Assembly: GCF_945859685.1 (NCBI RefSeq)
Contig: NC_079147.1
Span: 141,694,645 to 141,758,644 of the forward strand
DNA length: 64,000 nt
Direction: 5' to 3'
Source: Eupeodes corollae
Lineage: Eukaryota; Arthropoda; Insecta; Diptera; Syrphidae
The notes below the pieces were generated by a model. It was not told the origin of the DNA, did not search any database, and saw only the letters and a list, made by a program, of their open reading frames with translations. Positions 1 to 10,848 of the stretch are shown here, piece after piece. The position numbers and the translations under genes were made by a program. Every line of letters begins with the position of its first letter. Position 1 is the first letter of the stretch.

Positions 1-300
1 TCCAAATTGTTCTCTTTGGAGCTCTTACTTCAACTGGATTTGTTTGACACGAGAAATTAGTAGATACGACACTGTGGTCCGATGTGCCTAGAGGCGTCAA
101 TACATTGATTATGTACTTAACAGGATCAGAAGTGAAAAACAAGTCAAGTGTATTTTCTGCTCTGCCGTTAACGTCTGATATTCGAGTAGGCTAACTAACA
201 AGCTGAATAGTTTAGTTTTGTCTGGTCCGAATGGAGAAGCCACGAAGAATTGTGAACATAACAATTTCAGTGTAAGGATAATAACGATTTAAGTGTGAGG
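1..300 (-). mobile_element. LINE endonuclease (EN) fragment, 3' part of the EN domain, cut by the window edge
   Basis: Read on the minus strand, one frame gives VNGRAENTLDLFFTSDP, then LGTSDHSVVS, then a basic stretch PKRTIW. This is the end of an apurinic/apyrimidinic-type endonuclease domain of non-LTR retrotransposons; the SDH triplet is the conserved catalytic/structural histidine motif of that fold. Weaker EN-like residues (HNSSWLLHSDQT) lie upstream at about 220-270. The frame is broken and no RT follows because the window ends. Clade is not settled; the wording resembles CR1/L2/jockey-type elements. Family assignment rests on recognised motifs, not on a search. Confidence 0.6.
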
Positions 301-889
301 ATACAGGTAGACAATTCATTGGATGGAGTTAGACAGAGCATCAAATTCCTGAGAAGTCGAAGCTCTGTTCAAGTTTGGGATCCGAAAAAGTGAATGTTGT
401 GTTAATTCATCGAAAGATTTTACTTCACGAAATTGAAAAAGGAGTACAAGGTACAATGACCATATTGTGGTAAAAGTTGACATTTTTAAAACCGCTGTTA
501 CTTCTAAGCGCTGGCAAACTTTTTTTGTAGAATTTACCGTTTAAACGGAACAACCTAAAAACCTACATTTTCGACAAAAATTCATTATAAGTTTTTATGT
601 TCACGTAAGGTTTTTTGGTAGAGGGTCCTACTTTCGCAATCCGGTACGAATTGTGTATGATAATGTTTCGTCATAGTGCTTAGTAAGTATTGAATTCTGT
701 ATTTCAATACACTGTAAACTCAGACTTCTTTATACCGAAATTCTATGTTAGCATCGTACCCACTCATTTCTTTTAGCAAACCTTTCTCACCTCTTTGTTG
801 CAAGACATTTTTCCTAAAATAAAGTCTTCCTTAAAAATGTGATACCTTCCAGGGATATTCTCCTGAAAATTATTCCTAAATGAAATGTG

Positions 890-2090
890 ATGTGATTGAT
901 ATTTAACAATTCTCTTCTGACTTTGAAAATAGTGCTAATAATTTTTGTAGAATAATCTTCTTTAAAGTAATTAAGCTCATTAAAGTTGTAGTTGATGGAA
1001 ACATTGATGGATCTCTAATTCGAAGACCTGGCGTGTTCGATGAATGTATAAATTTCATTTCCGGCGACAGCATGAACAATATTGAACAACATTGAGTTGG
1101 TTGCAATCACATAAGTTTAATGTCCTTCCACATCCTGCCACAAGACCAAGAAAAGAGCATTTTTCACCGAATAGCTTCTATCAGTACAAGTTTTAGTAAT
1201 ATATGTTCAAGCATTTTTTATAGTCTCACTAAAAACTCTTCACTTATTTTAAGAGTGAACATTTAAAGGGTAGATAATAAAGTTTCTAAATAGTTCATGT
1301 AATTTGGGGTGTTTACTGCTAACAAGAATATTTCTTTTTGTGAAGAAACGCAGCATATTTGGACGTTTTCATACTTCTTAATACCTCAGACTTGTGCACT
1401 ATAAAAGAATATTGCTTTTGCTGTTAAACACATTAAACACTTTATATTTGGCACTAATTGAAATATAATTGTTATTGAAGATGTTCTTTGAGTTTGTACA
1501 GGGTCTGTTCTGACAGCATTGGATTTTACTTGGAGATGTTATTTGCATTCCTAGATAGTTATACTCCTTAACAAATCCCGATTTTGTTTTGACATGTAAC
1601 CAATGGTCGTCTAGTGGAATCATTACTAGAGCTCTATTGAAAAACCATAACTTTAGATTTTTGAGTATTTACCTCTCAGATACAATGTTCACAGAAGTCT
1701 ATAATCTGTTTATCATACTTGAAGAGAGGACGAGGAGTCTGCTAACAAAGTTATATTGGCCGCATATTTTCGACCTAAATATTTAGATTTCTGTACACCA
1801 CACCACAAGAAAACCATTCAACGATGTCATCAACAAATAGCTCAAAAAGCTAAGGGCTTAGTCTCTAGATTAGCAGATATCTCAGCAGCATTTCTAATGA
1901 CTCCATTTTAGTTTCGATATAGTTTTTCCAAAGGTTTTTTAAAATTTGTATAAGATTCTCAGGTAATTCTGTCCCAGTTTTTCATATCCATTGTAGAATA
2001 CTCTTCCCAAATCCATACTGAAACTCACTACTGAAACACTTTCTGAAGCTATTGTTAAAGATATACGTATACATTTGTAAACGAGCGTTC
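890..2090 (-). mobile_element. Decayed LINE reverse transcriptase, C-terminal half
   Basis: Minus-strand pieces in shifting frames line up with the end of a LINE ORF2. LFVDDIVEW lies near 1830 and a worn YADD-like motif near 1750 (KYAANITLLAD). KSKVMVFQ is at about 1640-1665, FVKEYNYLGMQITS at about 1530-1575, YKVFNV near 1450, and LAVNTPNYMNYLET at about 1290-1335. The order matches palm, then the 'YLG' thumb segment, then the C-terminal tail. Stops and frameshifts occur throughout, so it is dead. The thumb/tail wording differs from the other LINEs in this window, so it is probably a separate lineage. Confidence 0.65.
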
Positions 2091-2099
2091 AGGATCGAA

Positions 2100-3019
2100 A
2101 TACCCATATAATTAGCGAGATGGTATGGATAACCTTCCTAATAATTGGGCACTTGAAAAAGCTTTTTCTTGAATGATAAAGATGCATTTCGACCAGATTA
2201 CGCCGGTATTTCGTTAGATCCAGAACTAAAGAACTTACTGTACTGTTACAAATTCTTTAAAAGTGATTTCTGCATCTAAAGCGCTATCTATTATATTTGG
2301 CCTTGCGTAAATCAATTGCAACTTTTCCGATAATAAGCCCCCAAATGAGTAAACATTATTTCTAAAATTAATTTATTTTTCCAGTCATTTCTTAAATTAA
2401 GCAGACCTCACGATTTTTGTAATTACTAGTATTAGTATTTTATTTATTGATTTTGAAATTCAATAGAACTACATACTAGATTTGCCTTTTTTCAAGCATC
2501 GTCTTATCGGCTCATTGAGCCTGTACTTTAATCTATAAAATTGTTCAAAAACAAATTACGTAATAGAAGCTCTCTTAAAAGACACTACAATTTTACTAAC
2601 TCAAAAAGAAAGGAGCAATTGATTTAATAATGATAATCACGAATGAAAACTATCTCATAGTTTCGTCTTTTGGGTTTTTAATTATTTCAGGTCAAGACGA
2701 TTACATTTTGCACTGCTATTCTAGGAAATCGTTTTTGAATGGTTTAAAGTCGATTTGAATGCAGAGGGTACAATATTACACAGCAATACTCATGTATATT
2801 GACAGTAATAGCAGCCTTGAGTGTAAAAATTTCGGAAAATTCTTTGGTATTACGAGATATAAAACCAAATGTAAAGATTGACACCATTTATTGAATGAGT
2901 AAAGTTTAATAATTCAAAGTACCGACCAAAGATTATATAATCACATTTAGACGTATGTATAAAGATATAACTGGTGTGTAGAACACAAGCTAACTAAACT
3001 ATTTCATCAGATACAAGTT
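2100..3019. other. AT-rich spacer, nothing recognised
   Basis: Low-GC sequence with short homopolymer runs. No open frame with recognisable residues, no terminal repeats and no tRNA-like boxes were seen. Confidence 0.6.
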
Positions 3020-3250
3020 CAATACATTTAAGCTATTCAAACATAAGACAAAGAAAAGATTTAATGATGTGAGGAATATCATTAACAAAAAGTAGAAAGA
3101 GTAAGGGTCCAAGGTGGCTTCCTTGGGGAACTCCAGGGGAAGCTGTTAAGCTGTCATGGTTGACGCTTTGAAAAGCTTTAGAAATTTGAGTGTAAATAAC
3201 ATCAGATTTAAAACCATGTTCTAGGTTACTTGTGGTAAAATTGTATATAA
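3020..3250 (-). mobile_element. LINE reverse transcriptase fragment (jockey/CR1-like), internally deleted
   Basis: The minus strand reads QISKAFQSVNHDSL, a worn RT motif A region, then almost directly GVPQGSHLGPLLFLLFVNDI, the RT motif B region. The stretch normally between them is missing, so this is an internally deleted copy. The GVPQGSHLGP wording is shared with the nearly intact LINE at 29486-32449, which suggests a related lineage. No start, YADD or tail remains. Confidence 0.75.
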
Positions 3251-3351
3251 TGGGTAGATTTGACTAAATGCTCATCATAACTGTTACCAACTGTTACCTT
3301 ATTTTTGTTTTTTCAAATTTGATTATACTATTAAGTTTTAAGTTTTAAATA

Positions 3352-3638
3352 CTAAATAAAATAAATTAGGTGGCGCAACAGTCCATGGAGAACCAGGCCC
3401 TAGTGACTTACAACTCTCGAGTACTGTTGTCAGGAATGGAAGGGACCTACAGTTTATATGCCGAATCCAAACGGCTAATTTTAGAAAGCACTTTTCATGA
3501 CAAGAATGGCTATTGGAGAATTTGTCAATTCCTCGCAAGAGGCAGTTCCCTGACAAAAGTTAGGTGGCACAGGCAGGGATTGAACCCAAACCCCTTGCAT
3601 GACAGTCCAACGCACTAACCATCACGCTACATCACGGA
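3352..3638 (-). mobile_element. tRNA-derived SINE, near full length (copy 1)
   Basis: The antisense copy begins near 3638 with a tRNA-like head: GTGATGGTTAGTGCGTTGG as A-box region and GGGTTCAATCC as B box. A family-specific body follows (TGCCTCTTGCGAGGAATTG, GTAGGTCCC, GAGAGTTGTAAGTCAC) and it ends in TTGCGCCACCTAATTTATTT next to AT-rich sequence. The same body recurs at 6877, 10335, 10849, 21792, 28702 and 41448. Pol III boxes plus a non-tRNA body and interspersed copies define a SINE. Open frames across it are not genes. Confidence 0.85.
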
Positions 3639-3639
3639 A

Positions 3640-4984
3640 AAGTCATATTACTTTAATTTTTTTTAGGTGTTATTTCACTAAAAAAACCAAGTGTCCGTAA
3701 TCTAAAGTGTAATTTCAATAAGAAATACCAATTAAGATTAGAAGGTTTAACACTACTTTTTTCATCTTTATGTAATAATTTTCTAAATTGTATCGAGGTC
3801 AACAGTTTCATCTAAGTCTGAAAATGAATTCCTTCAACACATGTACAATAATTATACATGTAGTAGCCTTCAATACATCCTTTTGCTTAATTTTCGAAAA
3901 TTAAATTTTCGTTTAACAAGACCCATGTACATATATAGAAAATGGTATAGACATAAGAAAATGTTCCTGATATTCTGATAAAGTGTCAACTTTCTAAATC
4001 CATTAGTTGAAAGAAGAAAAATAAAACGAAGAAAAAACTTTCTCTGCAACCCAAAACTCACCAAATTGAAAAAAAAAATCATTTTCTGCGTAATTAAATT
4101 AAGAGCTTAAGAAGTTTTCACCTCTTTCATTGACCAAAATAAGATTATAAGATTTTATTCTGAATCCTTTTTCATGCGATAAAAGTCGAAAACGACGATA
4201 GGAACGTCGTCGTCGACAGAAAGGTAAGATGGCAGACAAAAATTAATTCAAGATTTTTTCCAAATCTGGAGTTCTATCAGTTACCTATAATTACACTCAC
4301 TTTGTCTGTGTGTTTGTTAACTCTCTAGGTTTTTTCTTAGCCTAAATCCTTTGGCAATTTTTTAGGGGATTCTTTTTATCACTTAGTGGGAGAGCGATCA
4401 TTTGCTATAGTTTTATTTTCTTGCCTTTCATTCTAAGATATCATAAGTTTAGATTCAAGCATAAACTAAAGGTATTTTTTAAATGAAACTTAAGGAATTA
4501 GTCTTCTGTAATAATTGTCGTCGTTTGCATTGCAAGGATTGTCTATAATGATGATGATGATTATTATGATGAAAAAAGGGAGAGTTAGAGATATGATTCT
4601 TTATTTAGATGATGGTGGTTGAAATTTAAACTCTAATTTGTTAAAAAATATGCTCCCTTGAGTTTGACTAATTGAATTTAATTAGAAAGAATATTTTGAA
4701 TTAAATGCATATAATAATTAGATGGTATTTTGAGCAGAAATCTTGAGAAAACATTTTTATTTTATTTTATTTTCAGGCAAAGTCAGCAGTTATTAAATAT
4801 GATGCTTAGAGGTAGGCAGGGCTGAAGAAAAATGGGTATTTGGTTGGTGTTAAAAACTACATAAGGCCAACAAACACTTAAACCTGGAAAAAAAATAATT
4901 ACCGGGTCAATTTTTATTACTGGAAATTTTATTTCAAGAAATATTGTTTTACAAAAGAACGGTTAGGTAATAATTTTGTGTAAC
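3640..4984. other. AT-rich spacer with simple repeats
   Basis: No coding or transposon signal recognised. Contains a short (GTC)n tract near 4206-4216 and a (GAT)n tract near 4545-4560. Frames such as 3870-4082 (minus) have no recognisable residues. Confidence 0.55.
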
Positions 4985-5838
4985 TGGTGCTTTTTTTTTG
5001 GGGCGTGTGATTTTCAATCTGGCAGTCCTTTTTTCGGAAATCGTCTTTCTAACAGCTGTCACTAGATTTATTCCCAGTATTGATATTTTATGATGAAGAG
5101 ACTTACTCGTGAACAAAGTTTGCAAATCGTTAAGATTTATTATTTCTTGAAAGGTTTAGTTTGTGGGATGAGTCGTGCGCTGCGTTAAATTTTCGGTCGA
5201 CGTAATCGATCAGCAGAGGCGGCAAATCGGGCAACAATGGATCGGTATTGCAACACTTTTACTCTTTGGAGGTTATGACTTTTTCGTATCCGCATAGACT
5301 TAGACACTATTGCTGTTGTGGAGAAGAGTATCGAAGAAAACCGAAATGAGGCCATCCGGCATCAAGAACAACAATTAGACCTCTTCCCATCCACTTCATA
5401 GAAGATTTCGAGGAAAGATCTTAATATGTGGGATTACAAAACTAAGCTCTTGGTAAATAAGCTCAAACGAGATGGGCACCGACACTGCTTGCGGCGAGAA
5501 AAAAAGCAGATTTTTGATTGAATGGGTACGTTAGTAAGCATCATTTTTTGAGTGATCATTATTGATGCCTTTATATACTTTAAAAGTTACTGTTTGCTAT
5601 GCTCTTTTGGCAGAGGAATCATTGGTCCATGTTTCTTAAAAAATGTAGCTGCACATAATGTTACAATCAATTGGAAACATTCAATTCATTGAAGGAAACT
5701 TTTGGTGAGCACCGCCGTGGGTCTGTCGACTGAGTGACTTCTGCTTGTTAACGTAGCCTAGTTAACAAGCAGAATTGTCACATTTGGAGCTCAGAAAATT
5801 CAAGAAAGATTGATGAAAAACCCCTAACAAAAACAAAT
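4985..5838 (+). mobile_element. Decayed mariner-superfamily element, internally deleted (mariner copy 1)
   Basis: Starts with the family's 5' end (GGTGCTTTTTTTTTGGGGCG... then TTTTCAATCTGGCAG). From about 5095 the frame reads MKRLTREQSLQIVKIYY and FGRRNRSAEAA, the N-terminal helix-turn-helix of a widespread insect mariner-type transposase that often carries a DUF4817 domain. Near 5690 SLKETFGEHRRGSVD matches the segment after the second catalytic Asp. The middle is reduced to stops and gaps. A perfect 14-bp inverted repeat lies at 5739-5774. Not functional. Confidence 0.75.
5739..5774. repeat. Perfect 14-bp inverted repeat with 8-nt loop
   Basis: TTCTGCTTGTTAAC at 5739-5752 is the exact reverse complement of 5761-5774, with loop GTAGCCTA. 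It sits at the worn end of mariner copy 1, just before the Tc1-like element. It may be a filler/repair footprint rather than a functional hairpin. Confidence 0.8.
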
Positions 5839-6212
5839 ATACAGTTGTGTTCATAAAAATAGCAATGCTGGTCACATTTTATTAGATTGTCAATTATTTT
5901 AAGAACGGAAATTTTTACAAAAAAATTGACATGTTACTTCCTCGAACGGTCTTTCGTTTTAATATAAGAGGCTTTTAGCTTGAAGCTATACACTACTTTT
6001 CCCGGTGAACACCCATTATTTCAAACTGTCTGGATATAGAGTATAAAGTGTTAAAAATATTTTTTTTTTATTTTTCAGTAAGTAAATATTATACTATATA
6101 AAAAATTAAAGTGTTTGTACATTATTAGCATATAAAAAATTAATAAATATTAGCTCAAAAATAAACAATCGGACGGTCAAGACACTGCACCGAAGAAACT
6201 CGAAAACTGCGT

Positions 6213-6605
6213 TTGGAGGGAAAAACCTACCAAAATATTCAAGACATCCTAGGCTGCTCAGCAAAAATGTTCAGTAACGCCTTAAAATGGCAAAATAAAC
6301 CGAAAAAGTCAGGCCCAAAAATGATGACTACTGAAAGAAATGACAGAAAAATTGTTCAGTTAGCAAAACAGAACCCTTCCATAGGCTCTAGGAAAATAAG
6401 AAATGGATTTCAACTGTTTGTTAGCGCTGTCACAATAAGAAGACGTCATTTAAGAGCGAAGCTACCGGCCCGAATTCAGACGCAAAGACAATGTAGTTTG
6501 TTAAAGCGCATAAAGATTGGGCAAAAGAGAAATGGAGGAATGTTCTGTGAAGCGATAAAAGCAAAGTCGTCCTTTTTGGGTCCAAGGGTCGTCGAGAATA
6601 TGTGA
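6213..6605 (+). pseudogene. Tc1-like transposase, N-terminal DNA-binding part
   Basis: This 130-codon piece holds the paired-like helix-turn-helix region and linker: GKTYQNIQDILGCSAKMF is the recognition-helix area, and PKKSGPKMMTTERNDRKIVQ resembles the basic GRPR-type linker. The reading frame really begins upstream (about 6190, LRLEG), so its first Met is not the native start. It ends at a frameshift-derived stop just where the first catalytic Asp motif (WSDESKF in relatives) should be. It is part of the element at 5842-7520 and is not an active gene. Confidence 0.7.
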
Positions 6606-6876
6606 GAAGACTCTAAAATGCAGCATACTATCCACGGTACACTATAAAAACAGTGAAGCATGGTGGAGAAAAAATGATGATATGAGCTTGCTTTTCATAT
6701 TACGGGGTCGGTTTTATTTATCTCATGGGGGTATAAAGGATGCCACCCAGTATGTGAACATTCTCGAGGAGGTTATGTAACCCTATGCTGAGGAGGAAAT
6801 GCCGTTGGTTTGGGTATACCAAAAAGACTATGACCCAAAGCATACATCAAAAAAGGCAAAACCATGGTTTGCGCAG

Positions 6877-7190
6877 TAGTACCCGTCGCATGACGGTTAG
6901 TGCGTTGGGCTGTCATGCAAGAGGTCTTGGGTTCAATCCCTGCCTGTGCCACCTTAATTTAAAAAAAAAAATAATTTTTGCGGGTACTGCCTCTTGCGAG
7001 GAATTGACAAATCCTTCAAGAGAATTCTTGTCATGAAAAAGTGCTTTCTCAAACTAGCCGTTCGGATTCGGCATAAAATTGTAGGTCCCCTCCATTCCTG
7101 ACAAAATTACTCGCACACAGGAATGGTTGAGAGTTGTAAGTCACTAGGCCCTGGTTCACAACGGACTGTTGCGCCACCCCATTTGATTTG
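6877..7190 (+). mobile_element. tRNA-derived SINE with 13-bp target site duplication (copy 2)
   Basis: This is the best copy for defining the family. The head starts TAGTACCCGTCGCATGACGG; the A-box region is at 6889-6908 and the B box GGGTTCAATCCC at 6929-6940. An A-rich linker, the shared body and the end GTTGCGCCACCCC follow. It is flanked by ATGGTTTGCGCAG at 6864-6876 and again at 7191-7203, a perfect 13-bp target duplication. Length is about 314 bp. It inserted in the Tc1-like transposase right after the DPKHTSKKAKPWF motif. SINEs are mobilised in trans by LINE proteins; the partner LINE is unknown. Confidence 0.93.
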
Positions 7191-7639
7191 ATGGTTTGCG
7201 CAGAAGAAGTTATCCGTTATAGAGCGACCCGCTCAATCCTCCGACCTTAACCCCATCTACAATTTGTGGGGGGATGTTAACAACGCAGTTCATAAAGCAA
7301 AATCCTAGAATTCGAAATAATTGTTGGAAGCAGTGCGTGATTCGTAGAACGCAATACCAGTCGAAAGGTGTCAGGTTTTAGTGGACAATGCTTATGCAAC
7401 AAAAAACTAATTGTAAGCTAATTATTTTTAAAACTTTCATATAACTTATTACAATTTCTTTTACTTCTTACGTAATAAATCTAGTACTTTGTCATGCACT
7501 GCTAGTTTTATGAACAGCCATATATTTAAAAAACGGCTTTTACTGTGACAAAGCTAACGGTAAAAAATCGGTAATACTTATTTTCTGTTATTATGAATAA
7601 AATATTTTAGTTTAATATCAGAAGTTTAATGAAATGTAT

Positions 7640-7935
7640 TATTACGTTGATATTGAAGGCCTTTTTGTTTTATTTTGTGTCCAAAATCAATTTTTGTAAA
7701 CCTAAAGTAGTGTTTTTTTACTTTTTTCATAAGAAAACTAAAACTTCGATTTTTCTCAAAATTTTACCAGATGTCAAAAACGTTATTCTTCGTGGCATTA
7801 AATTACTCTTAAATTACCAGATTTCAATTTCAATGTTGGTTGAATTAAATTCTTGGGACCTTTAAACATCGAAAAATGTCGACATTTTCAATTCGACAAA
7901 TCGGACCTCAGCGTTATGTGCCCCAATCTAAAAAA
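7640..7935 (-). repeat. Unclassified interspersed repeat R1, partial, antisense
   Basis: On the minus strand it begins GGTCCGATTTGTCGAATTGA, then TCGACATTTTTCGATG. Diverged body sequence follows (TAAAATTTTGAGAAAAATCG, ACAAAAATTGATTTTGGAC) matching the units at 57660-58500. Same family as 15636-15930 and 57393-58570. The open frame at 7629-7865 on the other strand is Lys/Phe-rich low-complexity and not a gene. Confidence 0.65.
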
Positions 7936-9703
7936 CAATAGCAATTTTGTGATTTGTTTGCTTCTTTGAGGCCACTCAAGACGTCAAATATACAAATTCG
8001 TGAAGTTATCGATAAACTGCATCCACAAATGTGCGAATTTTGTTTAGTTATGGGAAGGATATGGTTCTCTAACCGTAACCGTGATGGTAGCGGCTTGCCG
8101 CTGTGTAAACTGATATAACTTTTTATTATTAATGGCGTACCTTCCTCTTTAAGTTAAAATTCATTGATTTTTCTCTGAAGAAATACTCTTTTTTTAATAT
8201 CAAAATAAACCCCATATTGGATTGAAAGCGCATTTTTGTTACATAAAGATATGGACATCAAACATTTTAAAACACGTTAAGTCTTCAAATATTAATGAGT
8301 CACGAAGATACTTAAAAATAAAAATAAAATAACACAAACAATAAATTAAACTAAATGGACCTTTGAGGCTATATAAAGTCCTTAATCGTTTTATGACCAT
8401 ACTTAACCTAGAATATAAAATTAACTGATATTCGGTATATTGAAATTGAAACTTTTCAAACAATTTAAAATGTTCCACATTCAATTTATTTTTGAAAACC
8501 TTCCAAAAAATAGCAATAGCACCCATAAATTCGTTTTATATTCATCCTAAATATTTAACTCTTCCAATTCCCGAAACACGCTCAGACTTCTCAAGACTTC
8601 TGTCCTGTCTCCTTTTTGTTTAAAACTGTATCCTAGGTACCTTTATATGCCTCGTCTATATAACAAGGAAATAATTTCCCACACACATATACACATATAC
8701 ATATAATAAGAAATATTGCACCAGTTTACCTATAAAGTTCAAATTTTTAATTTTACATTAGTGCAGTGGGTCGGTCGTTGGTTGGTGTATGTCGGTTGGA
8801 TATGGAATAGTGGTGAAAAGGCTATAGGACTCATGTTGAGGACGACGACTTCACTATATCGTATAGTTAAATTTATATTTACAATGACTATATATAGGTA
8901 CTTTGTTCGTTACCTACCTTTACCCAAACTCTTTTGGACTTTCTTTTGCCATATACCTTCACTTACCTATCTCTATAACCTATACAGCTAGAGCTGGTAA
9001 AGTGAAAAAGATTATCCTGGGGTTGTTTATAAAATAGCAAAATCCAATGAATATCCAAGTGCATTTCAACGTCCTCTCTCTTTTCTATAAAACTCTCTGG
9101 GGTGGTGGAACCTCCAATATATAAACCTATACCCACACAGATCCCAACCGAAAAGGTAGTCAACTTCAACACCCCTTGATCAGCTATTCATTTGAAGATA
9201 AAAAACTTTAAAAAGAAAAATAAAAACTCTTAAATGGTTCAGGAGAAATAAGAGAGAAAAAAGTCGATGTACCTTCGTCATGTGTTTAACAACAACAACA
9301 AAAAAAGTACTCTGTCTCGTACCTTTTTGTGTGGGTTTTTTTATTTTTTAAATAGGTAGGTTTTTATATATTGACAGGAAACAGGCTGAAGAAAACCACA
9401 AGCTAAGCTACTTTTCTTGTTGACTTAAATAATTTTTGGGAAGACATTTAACAAGGAACTTCTTTTCTTTGGAATTGGCTCGGTGCGAGCGGTCGGTGGT
9501 CGGTGAGAGTGTCAAAGAAAATAGAATGTTTTGTAGTCCTTGTCAAAACTTTACACTCCATGTATATACAAAGAATAAAAAAAACATCATTTAGGAATCC
9601 TAATGGATTACTTTTGAATAAAAAGGATATTTTTTTGTATAACGTAATACTCTTCTATGGAGGTAGGAACATTCACAGAGCCAATATACTCTTGTAATAA
9701 AAC
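7936..9703. other. AT-rich spacer with microsatellites, no gene recognised
   Basis: Contains a (CA/TA) microsatellite near 8680-8705, repeated GGTCGGTCG-like motifs near 8768-8800 and 9480-9510, and long T/A runs near 9330-9350. Short open frames on both strands (for example 8239-8526 minus and 8716-8991 plus) show no recognisable domain. Confidence 0.5.
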
Positions 9704-10183
9704 GGGTGTTTTTTTTATTCAATCTGGCAATACTTTTGTCGGATTTGGTATCTTTGGCAGCTGTCACTCGATTTTTACTAAGTTTGATGTTGCCATTTCA
9801 TAATGAATAGAATTAATCTTGAAGAACATTTGAAAACAATGGTTCTAATAACGCGACACATCAAAACAATCAATTAATTGAAGAAAACTTTGGTGATTGA
9901 CCTGCGGTGGGCGTGGCCTTTAAGATAATCCGATTTAACATGAGCAATTGTTAATTTAAACAGATAAGTTAGAAACAATTGACCTCTTGAAAGAGAGAAC
10001 GCGGCGCGTTATTAGTGACATACGGCCTCAAAGTGTAACCACATGTCAAAAAGTATTCGAAACCATTTATAAAACATATTGATGGACTTTCATCTTTTAA
10101 GCAAAGATAAAACTTTCTTGTCAATAGCATTAGACAGTATGTGGTTTATTTCGTCTTGAAAACCACACGTCTAAAAAACACCC
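9704..10183 (+). mobile_element. Short mariner deletion derivative with both ends (mariner copy 2)
   Basis: The left end GGGTGTTTTTTTTATTCAAT and the right end (reverse strand GGGTGTTTTTTAGACGTGTG) form inverted termini. Inside, MNRINLEEHLKTMV at about 9802 is the worn transposase start (MNRLTLEQRL in better relatives), but the coding middle is gone, leaving about 480 bp. This is the structure of a MITE-like internal deletion derivative, mobilisable only in trans. The right end, TTCGTCTTGAAAACCACACG, is the signature used here to find other copies (33.3, 37.75, 42.4 and 14.95 kb). Confidence 0.8.
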
Positions 10184-10334
10184 TTTACATACCTATATTC
10201 GAGAACATGGAGAAAAAGGCCGAGTTTAAAGGATCCTATGGGATATTTAAAATAGAAAAATCTTTTTCGTCAATTTCCTTATCATTGACAGATACCATTA
10301 AACAATTATTTAACATAAGCAATGAGAAATTAAG

Positions 10335-10640
10335 TAGTACCCATGACATGATGATTAGTGCGTTGGACTGTCATGCCAGAGGTCTTGGGTTCAATCCCTG
10401 ACTATTCCATCGAATGTTTTTTTTTTACGGGCTTCTTCCGAAGAATTGACAATATCTCTAAGAGTGATTTTTGTCATGAAAAGTACGTTCTCAAATCAGA
10501 GGTTCAGATTCGGTTTGAACAAAAAAAACTGTAGGTCCCCTCCATCTCTGGCAACATTGCTCGTACACAGGAATGGTTGAGAGTTGTAAGTCACTAGGCC
10601 CTAGTTCTCAATGGACTGTTGCGCCACCTAATTTATCTAA
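10335..10640 (+). mobile_element. tRNA-derived SINE, near full length (copy 3)
   Basis: Head TAGTACCCATGACATGATGA, B box GGGTTCAATCCC near 10388-10399, T-rich linker, body AGGTCCCCTCC and GGAATGGTTGAGAGTTGTAA, end TTGCGCCACCTAATTTA. More diverged than copy 2. A weak flanking similarity (AATGAGAAATTAA versus AATGGAAAAATAA) might be a worn target duplication. Confidence 0.85.
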
Positions 10641-10848
10641 TGGAAAAATAATCTAGACCTTAAAGATTTGTTCTTTAAATTCAGTGACGCTATGGCCATT
10701 TCGTCGCGTTCAGTAAGGAAATCAGGTTTTTTTCATCTCTGAAAATTTATCGAGATCGACGTTCTAGAACTGAAAAAGGGCAGGAAATTTACAAAGAAAG
10801 TCAATCACACCATCACTTTCATCATGGTCTCCTCAATTAGATTGAAGT

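Larger units (their letters stand above)
5842..7520 (+). mobile_element. Tc1-like DNA transposon with inactive transposase, split by a SINE
   Basis: The ends form imperfect terminal inverted repeats of about 28 bp: CAGTTGTGTTCATAAAAATA at the left, and TGGCTGTTCATAAAACTAGC on the reverse strand at the right, each flanked by TA, the Tc1/mariner target. Inside, 6190-6605 encodes the N-terminal helix-turn-helix half (LRLEGKTYQNIQDILGCSA, then QNPSIGSRKI). After 6605 other frames carry VKHGGEKMMIW, DYDPKHTSKKAKPWF (second catalytic Asp) and NPIYNLWGDV, where the expected catalytic Glu of NPIENLW has become Tyr. Frameshifts, stops and the lost Glu make it non-autonomous. The SINE at 6877-7190 interrupts the catalytic region. 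Confidence 0.85.

Noticed and set aside
6889..6950. A real tRNA gene at the A/B-box sequences
   Set aside because: The tRNA-like part is imperfect, continues into the same non-tRNA body in several dispersed copies, and is bounded by a target duplication: a SINE head.
10141..10401. 86-codon plus-strand frame
   Set aside because: It joins the right end of a mariner copy to the head of a SINE; not a gene.
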